Positions 8,340 to 17,594 of a DNA stretch of 64,000 bases are shown here, piece after piece. Below the pieces are notes generated by a model, which saw only the letters and a program-made list of their open reading frames with translations, was not told the origin of the DNA and did not search any database. Position numbers and translations under genes: made by a program. The stretch's first letter is position 1, and every line of letters starts with the position of its first letter. The stretch comes from Chryseobacterium sp. Leaf180 (lineage in GTDB: Bacteria > Bacteroidota > Bacteroidia > Flavobacteriales > Weeksellaceae), in the NCBI RefSeq assembly GCF_001424585.1, contig NZ_LMPJ01000008.1, positions 124,001 to 188,000 of the forward strand, written 5' to 3'.

Positions 8340-10205
8340 TTAAAATGATTTCTGATTGTCTGCCGGTGTATAATCCATAAAGATACCGCCATCGAGATTG
8401 ATGGATTTAAGTTTTTTCTTAGCCGGAATTTTCAGATTGGTGATTTTCTGATCTTTTTCCCAAACTGCCGGTGTGAAATGACCTCTCTCAGTTGTACCGT
8501 CTGAGTACGTCAAAACCACATCAAACGGGACTGCAAATCCCCCAATGTTCTCAACCGTTAAGACCAATTGCTTATTTTGCTCACTTACAGTTGCAATCTT
8601 CAAATCGATGTAATTGTTTGTGTAAAACCAATTATTAAAGAACCAGTTGAGATTTTTCCCAGAGCCAGTATTCATTGAGTAAAAATAATCCCACGGAATC
8701 GGATGTTTGCCATTCCAGTTATCCATATAATGATGCAGCGCTTTTTTAAACAGTGGATCGCCGAGATAATCTTTCAGAGCGAGATACGAAAGTGATGATT
8801 TCACATAGGAATTATTGCCGTAGCCCGCGCCGCTCACCTGAGTACTCATCGTGATAATTGGCTGATCCTGTTCAGCTGACGGATCTAAAATCCATTTTTT
8901 TACCCTGAAGTTTTTATAAAAATTTTCTGCGGCTTCTTTACCGTTTTCGTCGATGCCGATGAGATATTCTAAAGTCGTTGCCCAGCCTTCATCCATAAAA
9001 GCGTACCGTGTCTCGTTGATTCCCATATAAAAAGGAAAATATGTATGCGCGATCTCGTGATCGGCCGTCAACCTTGCATCCTGAAGATCATCCGGAATAC
9101 TGGTATCGTTGATCATCATTGGATATTCCATATCGGCAAAACCCTGAATTGCCGTCATTGCAGGAAAAGGATATTCTACACCTGGCCAGTTTTCTGAAAA
9201 CCATTTCAGATTATAGCGCATCCATTCGGTATATTTTTCAAAATCTTTCGCGCCGGCTTTGTATGCAGACTGCACACTCGCTCTTTTGGTTTTCAACTGT
9301 ACACTTGAAGCGTCCCAAACATAATGGTTGCTTAAAGCAAAACAGAAATCGGTGATATGATCTGCCTTAAATCTCCAGATATTCCAAGCTTTATTTTTGG
9401 TGACTTTGCCAGATTTCATTTCACTTTCATCGGCTATGTGAATGATCTTATCGCTATTTAAAGAAGTCTTATACCGTTCTAAATATTTCGTTTCTAAAAC
9501 TTCTTCCGGATTTTGAAAAGTTCCTGTAGACCAGACAACGAAATCTTTAGGTGCGGAAATAGCAAATGAATAATCATTAAAATCATTATAAAACTCCTGC
9601 CGGTCGGTATGCGGAATCATATCCCAACCATTATAATCGTCGTACACAGAAATTCTCGGAAAGGAATATGCAACGTAAAAAGTTTCAGGATCAATCTGCC
9701 CTTCGCGCCCGCTTTCTACCGACAGCGGATATTCCCACTCGATTTTTACTTCAGACTGCGTTTTAGATTTTAAAGCAGAATTCAGTTTCACACGCTCCAC
9801 AGTTCCCCAGTTTTCACTGTTGACATTGTACTTTTCGCCGTTTACGGCAAAAGATTTAATTTTTAAACCTGATGAAAGAAAATTTTGTGAGACAGAACCT
9901 GAACGTGGTGATTGTGGCTTGTGTAGATTATTTACAAAACGAATCGCCAGAAAATTCAAATCATCAGGACTGTTATTCGAGTAAACAATGGTTTCTTTTC
10001 CCGAAACTATTTTCGTCTGGTCATCGACTTTTACATCTACTGTGTAAATGCCTTTGTTTTGCCAGTAATTTTTTCCTGGTGCACCAGAACGGTCACGAGT
10101 GCCTTTATCATAAGCTTTCTTAATATTTCGCGGCATGTAAAGATCCTGCGAAAAAGCCTGTTGTGAAAGAATAATGACAGCAAGCGTCAGAAATATTTTT
10201 TTCAT
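8340..10205 (-). CDS. M1 family (aminopeptidase N-like) metallopeptidase, exported
   Basis: The 621-residue protein begins with a signal peptide ending AFSQ (about residue 20). An N-terminal beta-sandwich domain (about 50-280) precedes the peptidase domain. Zinc ligands are HEIAH (383-387) and Glu406 in AFMDEGWATT, with the M1 spacing HExxH-x18-E. The upstream FADMEYPMM replaces the classical GAMEN exopeptidase signature and keeps its Glu. No T9SS domain or lipobox is seen, so it is probably periplasmic and acts in peptide breakdown. It is a single gene with its own terminator. Confidence 0.92.
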   Translation of the reverse strand: MKKIFLTLAVIILSQQAFSQDLYMPRNIKKAYDKGTRDRSGAPGKNYWQNKGIYTVDVKVDDQTKIVSGKETIVYSNNSPDDLNFLAIRFVNNLHKPQSPRSGSVSQNFLSSGLKIKSFAVNGEKYNVNSENWGTVERVKLNSALKSKTQSEVKIEWEYPLSVESGREGQIDPETFYVAYSFPRISVYDDYNGWDMIPHTDRQEFYNDFNDYSFAISAPKDFVVWSTGTFQNPEEVLETKYLERYKTSLNSDKIIHIADESEMKSGKVTKNKAWNIWRFKADHITDFCFALSNHYVWDASSVQLKTKRASVQSAYKAGAKDFEKYTEWMRYNLKWFSENWPGVEYPFPAMTAIQGFADMEYPMMINDTSIPDDLQDARLTADHEIAHTYFPFYMGINETRYAFMDEGWATTLEYLIGIDENGKEAAENFYKNFRVKKWILDPSAEQDQPIITMSTQVSGAGYGNNSYVKSSLSYLALKDYLGDPLFKKALHHYMDNWNGKHPIPWDYFYSMNTGSGKNLNWFFNNWFYTNNYIDLKIATVSEQNKQLVLTVENIGGFAVPFDVVLTYSDGTTERGHFTPAVWEKDQKITNLKIPAKKKLKSINLDGGIFMDYTPADNQKSF

Positions 10206-10245
10206 ATTTTAAACTTAAAATTTTAGGTATAGACAAAAATAAAAA

Positions 10246-10268
10246 AACTTCCCTTGTAAAGAGAAGTT
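10246..10268 (-). terminator. terminator of the small gene at 10295-10561
   Basis: Read on the minus strand this is a 10-bp stem with one G-U pair and a 3-nt loop, followed by a T-run (A-rich 10235-10247 on the plus strand). The mismatch in the plus-strand reading favours minus-strand use. Confidence 0.65.
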
Positions 10269-10294
10269 CTAACCCGCAGCAACAATTAAAGTTT

Positions 10295-10561
10295 CTATAA
10301 AACTTTGCTGAAACTAAATACCTCGGCATATCGACTTTCTGAGATTTTTGTCATGAAATGTCCATACTCAGGAAATTTCACCCCTTCTTCGCTTGCAAAA
10401 AACAAAAGATTTTCAACAGCATCATATTTAATGATAATCCTGTCGAAACTTCCGTTATCTGCTTCACATAAAAACCGTAAAATCTCATTGATAGAAAAGC
10501 CATGAATTTTAATTTCGTCTTGATTTTTTCCCAGCGGCAAGTTGATTTTAATTTTTTCCAT
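10295..10561 (-). CDS. small protein of unknown function (88 aa)
   Basis: The start chosen at 10561 gives MEKIKINLPLGKNQDE; the frame continues upstream to 10666, but that part looks non-coding (Lys/Asn-rich, no motif). The protein is soluble, with INEILRFLCEADNG, DRIIIKYDAVENLLFFASEEG and a Phe/Ser-rich end. No family was recognised. A minus-strand terminator just after its stop supports it as a real transcription unit separate from the M1 peptidase downstream. Confidence 0.6.
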   Translation of the reverse strand: MEKIKINLPLGKNQDEIKIHGFSINEILRFLCEADNGSFDRIIIKYDAVENLLFFASEEGVKFPEYGHFMTKISESRYAEVFSFSKVL

Positions 10562-11088
10562 CCTTGTGTTTGTATTTCTATATTCTGTTTTTTTATTTTC
10601 TAGTTTTACCAAAAAGCAAGCCATCATAAATGATTTTTCACCTTTTGCGGTTAAAAAATTTCTCATAAACCATCAACAGTAAGTGAATTAGACCAGAAAA
10701 TAAAATATGTGGTATTTATTATTAAAAATAATATATCACATCCCAATTTGTGACTTATTCACTTACAAAAGTCAAATGTAAGTATTTTAATTACTTACCC
10801 ACAAATAAAAATCACTGCCAAAAGTGTTAAATTTTTTCAAATAAAAAACGGGCGATGAGGTATATTATTATCCTTATATAATAGATTAAGCAGAAATTAA
10901 TATCTCATAATTTATGATAAGGTCGAAACATAATTCAACTACTCGATTTTAGATAAACAATTGATAACGATATTGATAGAATTTCAAAGCCATAAACAAG
11001 ATTTTCAAGCGTACAAAAAAGCGCAAAAGAATGTGGAAGTGTTGAGATTTTTATATATTTGCAGCATCTAACAATAAAAAAAAATACT
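10562..11088. other. intergenic region with GTAAGT/ACTTAC repeats and the acpP promoter
   Basis: About 525 nt without a credible gene lie between the divergent small gene and acpP. The hexamer GTAAGT, or its complement ACTTAC, occurs four times within 120 nt (10679, 10761, 10778, 10793); two copies extend to a 10-bp inverted repeat (10679-10688 with 10757-10766). A TAnnTTTG box at 11054-11061, 27 nt before the acpP start, is the probable -7 promoter element. Confidence 0.45.
11054..11061 (+). promoter_or_regulatory. probable -7 promoter element of acpP
   Basis: TATATTTG matches the Bacteroidota -7 consensus TAnnTTTG and sits 27 nt before the acpP ATG. A TTG at 11042 is closer than the usual -33 spacing, so only the -7 box is called. 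Confidence 0.5.
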
Positions 11089-11328
11089 ATGTCAGACATT
11101 GCATCAAGAGTAAAAGCTATCATCGCTGATAAGCTTGACGTTGAAGAAACAGAAGTAACTCCTGAGGCTAGCTTCACAAATGATTTGGGAGCTGACTCAC
11201 TAGATACTGTTGAATTAATTATGGAATTTGAAAAAGAATTTAACATTCAAATCCCTGATGATCAAGCAGAAAAGATCACTACTGTAGGTCACGCTATCGC
11301 GTATATTGAAGAAGTGGTGAACAAATAA
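11089..11328 (+). CDS. acpP: acyl carrier protein
   Basis: The 79-residue acidic protein starts [10 protein letters not shown]; a start at 11059 would place the promoter box at the start codon and is rejected. Ser37 in [10 protein letters not shown] is the site for the 4'-phosphopantetheine arm that carries acyl chains in type II fatty acid synthesis. The following helix [12 protein letters not shown] is typical. fabF follows 34 nt downstream, the standard acpP-fabF order. Confidence 0.97.
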   Translation: MSDIASRVKAIIADKLDVEETEVTPEASFTNDLGADSLDTVELIMEFEKEFNIQIPDDQAEKITTVGHAIAYIEEVVNK

Positions 11329-11362
11329 TATTCTTCAACGAAAAGAAAATTAAAGTAAGTTT

Positions 11363-12607
11363 ATGGAATTGAAAAGAGTAGTTGTAACCGGATTTGGCGC
11401 ATTGACACCAATCGGTAATAATGTAGGAGAATACTGGGAAAGCCTTTTGCAAGGCAAGAGCGGAGCCGCTCCGATTACTCTTTTCGATGCCACAAACTTT
11501 AAAACAAAATTTGCCTGTGAAGTAAAGAATTTTGATCCTCTTCAGCATTTTGACAAAAAAGATGCTAAGAAAATGGACCGAAATACACAGCTTGGCCTCG
11601 TTGCCGCAAGGGAAGCTGTGACGCACTCGCGAATTATTGAAGACAATGTAGACAAAAACAGAGTCGGAGTTATCTGGGGATCAGGAATCGGTGGTTTAGA
11701 AACTTTTGAAACTGAGGTTTTAGGGTGGGCAAACACAGAAATTCCTAGGTTTAATCCTTTCTTCATTCCGAAAATGATCGCGGATATTACACCGGGACAC
11801 ATTTCAATTGAGTACGGTTTCCACGGTCCGAATTATACAACTGTTTCAGCTTGCGCATCTTCTGCCAATGCGTTGATTGATTCTAAAATGATCATTCAGC
11901 TTGGTAAGGCGGATGTTATCGTATGCGGAGGTTCTGAAGCAGCAGTTACAGCAAGCGGTGTTGGTGGTTTTAATGCCATGATGGCACTTTCAACAAGAAA
12001 CGAAGATCCTACGACAGCTTCAAGGCCATTTGACAAAGACCGAGATGGTTTTGTTTTGGGTGAAGGTGCAGGATGTATAATTCTTGAAGAATATGAGCAT
12101 GCTGTAAAACGTGGTGCAACTATTTACGCTGAACTTTTGGGTGGCGGTATGAGTGCAGATGCTCATCACATGACAGCTCCACATCCTGAAGGGCTCGGCG
12201 CTTATCTTGTAATGAAAAACTGTCTGGAAGATGCCGGTCTTACAGCAAACGATGTAGACCACATTAATATGCACGGTACTTCTACTCCACTTGGCGATAT
12301 TGCCGAGTCTAGTGCCATCTCAAGGCTTTTGGGCGAGCACGCTTACAATATTCAGATCAATTCTACCAAATCTATGACCGGTCACCTTTTAGGTGCTGCG
12401 GGAGTGATTGAAGCTATTGCAGCCCTTCACGCAATTATTCACGGAATTGTACCTCCAACGATCAATCATTTTACAGATGATGAAAGAATCGACAGCAGAC
12501 TGAATTTTACCTTTAACCACGCAGCGAAAAAAGAAGTAAATGTAGCGATGAGCAATACATTTGGCTTCGGCGGTCACAATGCCTGCGTACTTTTTAAGAA
12601 AATCTAA
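11363..12607 (+). CDS. fabF: beta-ketoacyl-ACP synthase II
   Basis: This 414-residue condensing enzyme has the Cys-His-His triad: Cys164 in VSACASSANA, His304 in NMHGTSTPLGD, His341 in TGHLLGAAG. The C-terminal SNTFGFGGHNA is the usual glycine-rich end. It elongates acyl-ACP with malonyl-ACP in the cytoplasm. Its length is normal for the family. It lies between acpP and rnc in the same orientation. Confidence 0.97.
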   Translation: MELKRVVVTGFGALTPIGNNVGEYWESLLQGKSGAAPITLFDATNFKTKFACEVKNFDPLQHFDKKDAKKMDRNTQLGLVAAREAVTHSRIIEDNVDKNRVGVIWGSGIGGLETFETEVLGWANTEIPRFNPFFIPKMIADITPGHISIEYGFHGPNYTTVSACASSANALIDSKMIIQLGKADVIVCGGSEAAVTASGVGGFNAMMALSTRNEDPTTASRPFDKDRDGFVLGEGAGCIILEEYEHAVKRGATIYAELLGGGMSADAHHMTAPHPEGLGAYLVMKNCLEDAGLTANDVDHINMHGTSTPLGDIAESSAISRLLGEHAYNIQINSTKSMTGHLLGAAGVIEAIAALHAIIHGIVPPTINHFTDDERIDSRLNFTFNHAAKKEVNVAMSNTFGFGGHNACVLFKKI

Positions 12608-12617
12608 TTGACAATGA

Positions 12618-13382
12618 ATGGAGTTACAGAAATATTTTTCTAAATTCCTTCTCAAGCAAAGAAAAAAAACTCTCACGGAAAGAGATTATTTTTTGAGCAT
12701 CGAACTCCAGAAAATTCTGGGAATCGAAATTCAAAATATAAGCTTTTACCGGGAAGCTTTTGCTGTTAAAAACTCTTCAAAAAACCACGATTCAAATTAT
12801 GAGCGGCTGGAGTTTTTGGGAGATTCGGTTTTAGGCACCATCATATCCTGCCATCTTTTTCACACCTATCCGAAGGCGAATGAAGGATATCTTACGCAGA
12901 TGAAGTCTAAAATCGTCAACAGAAAAAATTTGAATAAACTCGGTGACCAGCTGAAACTGACTGAACTTTTATCTAAAAGCAACGTGATTACCTCTCTTGG
13001 AGAAAACATCTCAGGAAATCTTTTTGAAGCGTTAATCGGTGCTATATATCTAGATTTTCAATACGAAACCTGCAAGAGAATCGTTTTGGAAAAACTGCTC
13101 ACACCTTCAGAAATCAATAAGCTCGAGCACAAAATTGTAAGTTATAAAAGTTTACTACTGGAATGGAGCCAGAAAAAAAAGCTTAACATAAAATATGATA
13201 CCTGTGAAGAAATTCAGGTAAATAAATCGGTAGTTTTCCGCTGTCATGTCTGGCTGGAAAACGAAAAAATCGCCAATGCGACAGAAACTTCGAAAAAGAA
13301 AGCTGAAGAAAAATCTGCGCAACGAGCTTTTTACATCCTAAACAAGAAAGAAAATATACTTGGGAGTCCAAAATCTTTATGA
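12618..13382 (+). CDS. rnc: ribonuclease III
   Basis: The 254-residue protein carries the RNase III signature ERLEFLGDSVLG (about residues 62-73) and the second acidic cluster GNLFEALIGAIYLD. Its C-terminal dsRNA-binding domain (about 170-245) has SYKSLLLEWSQKK and ETSKKKAEEKSAQRAF. It cleaves double-stranded RNA, including rRNA precursors. It starts 10 nt after fabF, and its last 23 nt overlap the start of the next gene, so it is translationally linked to both. Confidence 0.96.
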   Translation: MELQKYFSKFLLKQRKKTLTERDYFLSIELQKILGIEIQNISFYREAFAVKNSSKNHDSNYERLEFLGDSVLGTIISCHLFHTYPKANEGYLTQMKSKIVNRKNLNKLGDQLKLTELLSKSNVITSLGENISGNLFEALIGAIYLDFQYETCKRIVLEKLLTPSEINKLEHKIVSYKSLLLEWSQKKKLNIKYDTCEEIQVNKSVVFRCHVWLENEKIANATETSKKKAEEKSAQRAFYILNKKENILGSPKSL

Positions 13383-13833
13383 CGATGACGAAACCGACAC
13401 AGAATTTATCAACGTGTCGCTGATCCGTCTGGCAAAAAACATTGCAGATCATGAATTTTTTTTCCATGTAAATCATATAAATCAGCTGAAATTTTCACGA
13501 ATCAAAGACGTCATATATCACGGTATATATTACGATTATCACTTCATGAGATTTCAGGCTTATCATCAGTTTTCGGAAACCTGCTTCACCTTTGTTTCTA
13601 ATAAATCGTCAGAAAGTGTACAGAAAAAGGTTAAGAGAGAGCTTTTTACGGGTGAAGAAAATATTAAGTTTTTATTAAATAATAAGACGGATGTCGAATA
13701 TATTCTTCATAGTTCCGAACATTTTCCTGATTTTTCCGTAATTTTGCTCCCTGAAAATCTTGTCTTTCCACAGCAGGATTATGTATTAAGTTCTGAGGAA
13801 GAACTTTATCAAATATTACAGTATTATGAATAA
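13360..13833 (+). CDS. IPExxxVDY family protein
   Basis: This 157-residue protein lies between rnc and pyk, the position where flavobacterial IPExxxVDY proteins are found. The frame opens at a TTG (13360) inside the end of rnc: the ATG at 13379 is out of frame, and the next in-frame ATG would remove about 60 residues, so TTG is the likely start. FINVSLIRLAKNIADHEFFF and KFSRIKDVIY fit the family. The C-terminal signature is altered: LPENLVFPQQDY stands where IPExxxVDY is expected. Function unknown. It overlaps pyk by 8 nt. Confidence 0.75.
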   Translation: MGVQNLYDDDETDTEFINVSLIRLAKNIADHEFFFHVNHINQLKFSRIKDVIYHGIYYDYHFMRFQAYHQFSETCFTFVSNKSSESVQKKVKRELFTGEENIKFLLNNKTDVEYILHSSEHFPDFSVILLPENLVFPQQDYVLSSEEELYQILQYYE

Positions 13834-15271
13834 ATTTTTAAAAAAGACAAAAATAATTGCTACACTCGGCCCAGCTTCATCTTCTAAAGAAGTAATGCTT
13901 GGATTGATGAAAGCCGGAGTGGATGTTTTCAGAATAAATTTCTCGCACGCAGATTACGATCTTGTACGTGCCAATATCAAAAATATCCGTGATCTGAATA
14001 GAGAATACGGTTACTCGGTGAGCATTTTGGGAGATCTTCAGGGACCAAAACTTCGTGTTGGGGTTATTAAAGAAGGTTCTTATCTTAATCCTGGTGATGT
14101 TTTAACCTTTACCAATGAAAAAATTGAAGGTGATTCTACGATTGCCTATATGACATATCAACAGTTTCCGCAGGATGTAAATGTTGGCGAGAGAATTTTG
14201 ATTGATGACGGTAAACTGGTTCTGGAAGTTCTGGAAACCAACAAAATCGACACTGTGAAGGCGAAAACCATTCAGGGTGGACCGCTTAGTTCGAAAAAAG
14301 GCGTAAACCTTCCGAATACAAACGTTTCTCTGCCGGCACTTACCGAAAAAGATATTCAGGATGCCAATTTTATGATGGATATGGAAGTCGACTGGATTGC
14401 GCTTTCCTTCGTACGTCATGCTCAGGATATTATTGATTTGAAAGAATTAATTGCCCTGCATCCAAACGGAAAATTCAAGACACCGATTATTGCTAAAATA
14501 GAGAAGCCAGAAGGAGTAAAAAATATTGAAGAAATTTTATTGGAATGTGATGCCATCATGGTTGCACGTGGAGATCTTGGTGTAGAAGTTCCTATGGAAG
14601 AAGTTCCGGCAATTCAAAAAAATCTGGTTGAGAAGGCAAGATTTTATTCCAAACCTGTCATTATCGCTACCCAGATGATGGAAACGATGATTAACAGTCT
14701 TACACCAACCAGAGCGGAAGTAAATGACGTGGCAAATTCTGTGCTTGATGGCGCCGATGCGGTAATGCTTTCCGGAGAAACTTCTGTAGGAAGATATCCG
14801 GTGCAGGTTGTAGAGAATATGACGAAGATTGTTCAGAATATTGAAAAGACCAGTTTTTATCAGCATAAAAATGCGCCGATTGAAAAAGATTTCAACTGCA
14901 TCGACGAACGTTTTATCACAAACCGTGTATGTTTGGCAGCGGTAAGGATTGCAAAAAGTACAAATGTTGCGGCGATAGTGACGCTTACACATTCAGGTTA
15001 CACCGCATTCCAGCTTTCTGCGCACAGACCAAACTCGCACATTATTGTTTACAGTGGAAATAAAAGAGTAATTGCGATGCTGAATTTACTTTGGGGCGTT
15101 CGTGCGTATTATTACGATATGAACAAACCAACGGACGAGACAATTATTCAGGTGAATATGTTGACGCATAACCACGGGTACATCGAAAGCGGTGATTTTG
15201 TCATTAACATCAATGCTACACCTTCATACGAAGGCGGAAAAACAAATACGCTGAGACTGACAACAATTTAA
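13826..15271 (+). CDS. pyk: pyruvate kinase
   Basis: The 481-residue protein has the substrate and metal-binding barrel: FRINFSHADYD, GDLQGPKLRVG (the B domain follows, about 75-170), the catalytic-lysine segment IIAKIEKPEG, the divalent-metal site ARGDLGVEV, then ATQMMETM and DAVMLSGETSVG. It converts phosphoenolpyruvate and ADP to pyruvate and ATP. The length is normal for a bacterial enzyme. As the last gene of the acpP cluster it overlaps its upstream neighbour and ends at a strong terminator. Confidence 0.97.
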   Translation: MNKFLKKTKIIATLGPASSSKEVMLGLMKAGVDVFRINFSHADYDLVRANIKNIRDLNREYGYSVSILGDLQGPKLRVGVIKEGSYLNPGDVLTFTNEKIEGDSTIAYMTYQQFPQDVNVGERILIDDGKLVLEVLETNKIDTVKAKTIQGGPLSSKKGVNLPNTNVSLPALTEKDIQDANFMMDMEVDWIALSFVRHAQDIIDLKELIALHPNGKFKTPIIAKIEKPEGVKNIEEILLECDAIMVARGDLGVEVPMEEVPAIQKNLVEKARFYSKPVIIATQMMETMINSLTPTRAEVNDVANSVLDGADAVMLSGETSVGRYPVQVVENMTKIVQNIEKTSFYQHKNAPIEKDFNCIDERFITNRVCLAAVRIAKSTNVAAIVTLTHSGYTAFQLSAHRPNSHIIVYSGNKRVIAMLNLLWGVRAYYYDMNKPTDETIIQVNMLTHNHGYIESGDFVININATPSYEGGKTNTLRLTTI

Positions 15272-15311
15272 AATAAAGAAGCCTGAAATTACTATTTCAG
15301 GCTTCTTTATT
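15272..15311. terminator. strong bidirectional terminator after pyk
   Basis: A perfect 18-bp stem (15272-15289 with 15294-15311) has a TACT loop. Its right edge touches the last base of the aldehyde dehydrogenase stop, so it serves both convergent genes. Confidence 0.88.
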
Positions 15312-16603
15312 TAATTTCCAATGATGGTTTTTGCGGTGACAAATTCACGTAAAGCTAACAAAGAAAGCTCTGTTCCGTAACCTGAGGATTTGGTTCCACC
15401 AAACGGAAACCTCGGATCTGAACTCGTCATCCGGTTCACATTTACCGTTCCTGATTCCAATCCTTCGGTGAAAAACTGCTGGCGCTTCTTATCTTTTGTC
15501 CAAACTGCATTAGAAAGACCAAAAGGAATATCATTTGCCAGTTTTAGAATTTCTTCATCATTTTCGCCAAACAAAACCATTCCGAGCGGGCCAAATAATT
15601 CTTCCTGCAAAATAGGATTTCCTTCTTTTACCGAAATCAAACCAGGTATAAATTCATTATCTGAAATTTTTTCTAAAGGAATAATAACTTCAGCGCCATT
15701 TTCAAGCGCTTTTTCGTACTGTTTTAATAGATCATCTGCAAGATCTGCGCGCGCCATGCCGGCAATCTTAGTTTCTTTATTCATCGGATCTGAAGGAACA
15801 AACTTTTTATATTCCTTAATAAATTTTGGTAAAAACTTATCTCTGATACTGTTTTGAATGATAAACCTTTTTGCAGCAACACAGGTTTGTCCGCAATTTT
15901 GTAGTCTTGCCAAAGCCCCGGTTTTCGCTGCATCATCTAAATCTGCATCGTCTAAAATGATAAATGCATCACTTCCGCCCAGCTCGAGCAAAGATTTTTT
16001 AATCTTACTTCCAGCGATAGAAGCGACTTCGGCACCAGCTTTTTCACTTCCTGTAAGACTTACCGCTTTCACCGCGTCGTGTTCAAGAATCGCTTTTACC
16101 GCCTTATGATCAACTTCCAGATTCTGGAAAATTCCTTCAGGAAAACCCGCTTCAATAAATACTTTCTCAATCGCATTTCCGCTTTCAAAACAGATTGAAG
16201 CATGTTTTAAAACCATTGTGTTTCCGGCGAGAATTGTTGGCGTTGCAAAACGTAAAACCTGCCAGAAGGGGAAGTTCCAAGGCATAACTCCCAGAACTAC
16301 GCCTTTTGGTACGTAATGGATTTCAGAAATAGTAAATTCAGATTCTATTTTTTCTGGCTTCAAAACATTTTCTGCATCAGCGTAATATTCCATCATCAAA
16401 GCACATTTTTCCACCTCAGAAATGGATTGTGAAATCGGTTTATTCATTTCTTTCGTAATGATTTTCCCAAATTCTTCTGCTCTGTCTTTTAAGATGGAAG
16501 CTGCTTTTCTGATTAATTTCTGTCTATCGTCAAAGTCTGTATTTTTCCAATGTCTAAATGCAGCGTCAGCTTGCTGCAACTTATTTTTAATTTCTTCGTT
16601 CAT
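15311..16603 (-). CDS. NAD(P)-dependent aldehyde dehydrogenase (succinate-semialdehyde dehydrogenase-like)
   Basis: This 430-residue member of the ALDH superfamily has the PWNFPFWQ cofactor segment, the Rossmann turn SLTGSEKAG, the general base Glu in LLELGGSDA, the nucleophile Cys in CGQTCVAAKR and the C-terminal PFGGTKSSGYG. It is shorter than typical ALDHs (about 480), as in the Sad/GabD2-like subgroup that oxidises succinate semialdehyde; the exact substrate is a guess. It lies 67 nt after hutG, separated from it by a hairpin, so it is probably expressed independently. Confidence 0.85.
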   Translation of the reverse strand: MNEEIKNKLQQADAAFRHWKNTDFDDRQKLIRKAASILKDRAEEFGKIITKEMNKPISQSISEVEKCALMMEYYADAENVLKPEKIESEFTISEIHYVPKGVVLGVMPWNFPFWQVLRFATPTILAGNTMVLKHASICFESGNAIEKVFIEAGFPEGIFQNLEVDHKAVKAILEHDAVKAVSLTGSEKAGAEVASIAGSKIKKSLLELGGSDAFIILDDADLDDAAKTGALARLQNCGQTCVAAKRFIIQNSIRDKFLPKFIKEYKKFVPSDPMNKETKIAGMARADLADDLLKQYEKALENGAEVIIPLEKISDNEFIPGLISVKEGNPILQEELFGPLGMVLFGENDEEILKLANDIPFGLSNAVWTKDKKRQQFFTEGLESGTVNVNRMTSSDPRFPFGGTKSSGYGTELSLLALREFVTAKTIIGN

Positions 16604-16621
16604 AATATTTATTAAAAAAAA

Positions 16622-16644
16622 TAAGGAACAAATAATGTTCCTTA
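16622..16644 (-). terminator. terminator of the hutIG transcript
   Basis: An 8-bp stem (TAAGGAAC with GTTCCTTA) with a 7-nt loop lies directly after hutG on the minus strand, followed by a T-run (A-run at 16614-16620 on the plus strand). Confidence 0.65.
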
Positions 16645-16670
16645 AAATTGTTTGTTGTATGTAAAATATT

Positions 16671-17591
16671 TTAAATCATAAACCATTCGTTTACTAGGCT
16701 TGCAGCAAGTCTAGCCGTGCGATCCTGTATATCAAACTCAGGATTAACTTCAGCGACATCTAAAGCGACAAGATTTTCACTCTTCAAAATATGCCGGTAA
16801 AAATGCATAAAAGAAGCATCGGCAAAAATACCGTTGTGTGAAGGCGCAGAAACTCCCGGCGCTATCGAGGCATTAAAAACATCCATACAGACCGTCACAT
16901 ACAAAACTTCTACCGAATCTGCAAATTCTGTAATTCGCTGATAAATGGAAGGTAGATTTTCAAAGAAAATTTCATCAGCAAGAATGTATTTCATGTTAAG
17001 CTGATGCGCAGTATCAAACAGTTTTAAAGTGTTAGAATTTCTCTGAATTCCTATATGAAGACTTGAAGTATTATCTTCCTGCGAAATCTGCCAAAATCCT
17101 GTACCGGAAGAGGCACCGATATTTTCATCAGGTTTACGGTTATCAAAATGCGCATCAATATTTATAATTCCAATTTTTTTATCAGGAAAAGCTTTTCGAA
17201 TTCCCGAATAATGAGCAAACATTACTTCATGACCGCCGCCAAGTACAACAGATCTTCCGTTTTTCTGTAAAACATCAGAAACCTTTTGAGCCAGTTTTTC
17301 CTGACTTTCTTCTAAAGAATTATTTTCGCTATTAATGTTTCCCGCATCAAACAGAGTAAAATCGGGTAAAACAACAGGAAAATTAGACATGTTTTTTCGG
17401 ATAACATCGGGAGCGGATCTTGCGCCTTCACGACCTTTATTTCGCTTTACACCTTCATCCACTGCAAAGCCATGTAAAACGAAATCTTTCGTTGCAATAT
17501 TATTAAAATCATTTATTGACTGAATGCGTTGAAAAATCCTATGATATAAAAGATCATCGCCGTCGTTTCTGCCTTGCCAGATATTCTCCAT
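16671..17591 (-). CDS. hutG: formimidoylglutamase (arginase family)
   Basis: The 306-residue arginase/agmatinase-family protein has manganese ligands in GGGHEVMFAH, NIDAHFDNR and CMDVFNASIAPG. It lies 3 nt after hutI on the same strand, which identifies it as the histidine-degradation enzyme that hydrolyses N-formimidoyl-glutamate to glutamate and formamide. The hutH and hutU steps are not in this window and must be elsewhere. Arginase or agmatinase activity is the alternative if the neighbour is ignored. Confidence 0.85.
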   Translation of the reverse strand: MENIWQGRNDGDDLLYHRIFQRIQSINDFNNIATKDFVLHGFAVDEGVKRNKGREGARSAPDVIRKNMSNFPVVLPDFTLFDAGNINSENNSLEESQEKLAQKVSDVLQKNGRSVVLGGGHEVMFAHYSGIRKAFPDKKIGIINIDAHFDNRKPDENIGASSGTGFWQISQEDNTSSLHIGIQRNSNTLKLFDTAHQLNMKYILADEIFFENLPSIYQRITEFADSVEVLYVTVCMDVFNASIAPGVSAPSHNGIFADASFMHFYRHILKSENLVALDVAEVNPEFDIQDRTARLAASLVNEWFMI

Positions 17592-17594
17592 TTT

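Noticed and set aside
14537..14992. A 151-residue minus-strand frame inside pyk
   Set aside because: Antisense shadow of the conserved pyruvate kinase core, with improbable composition.
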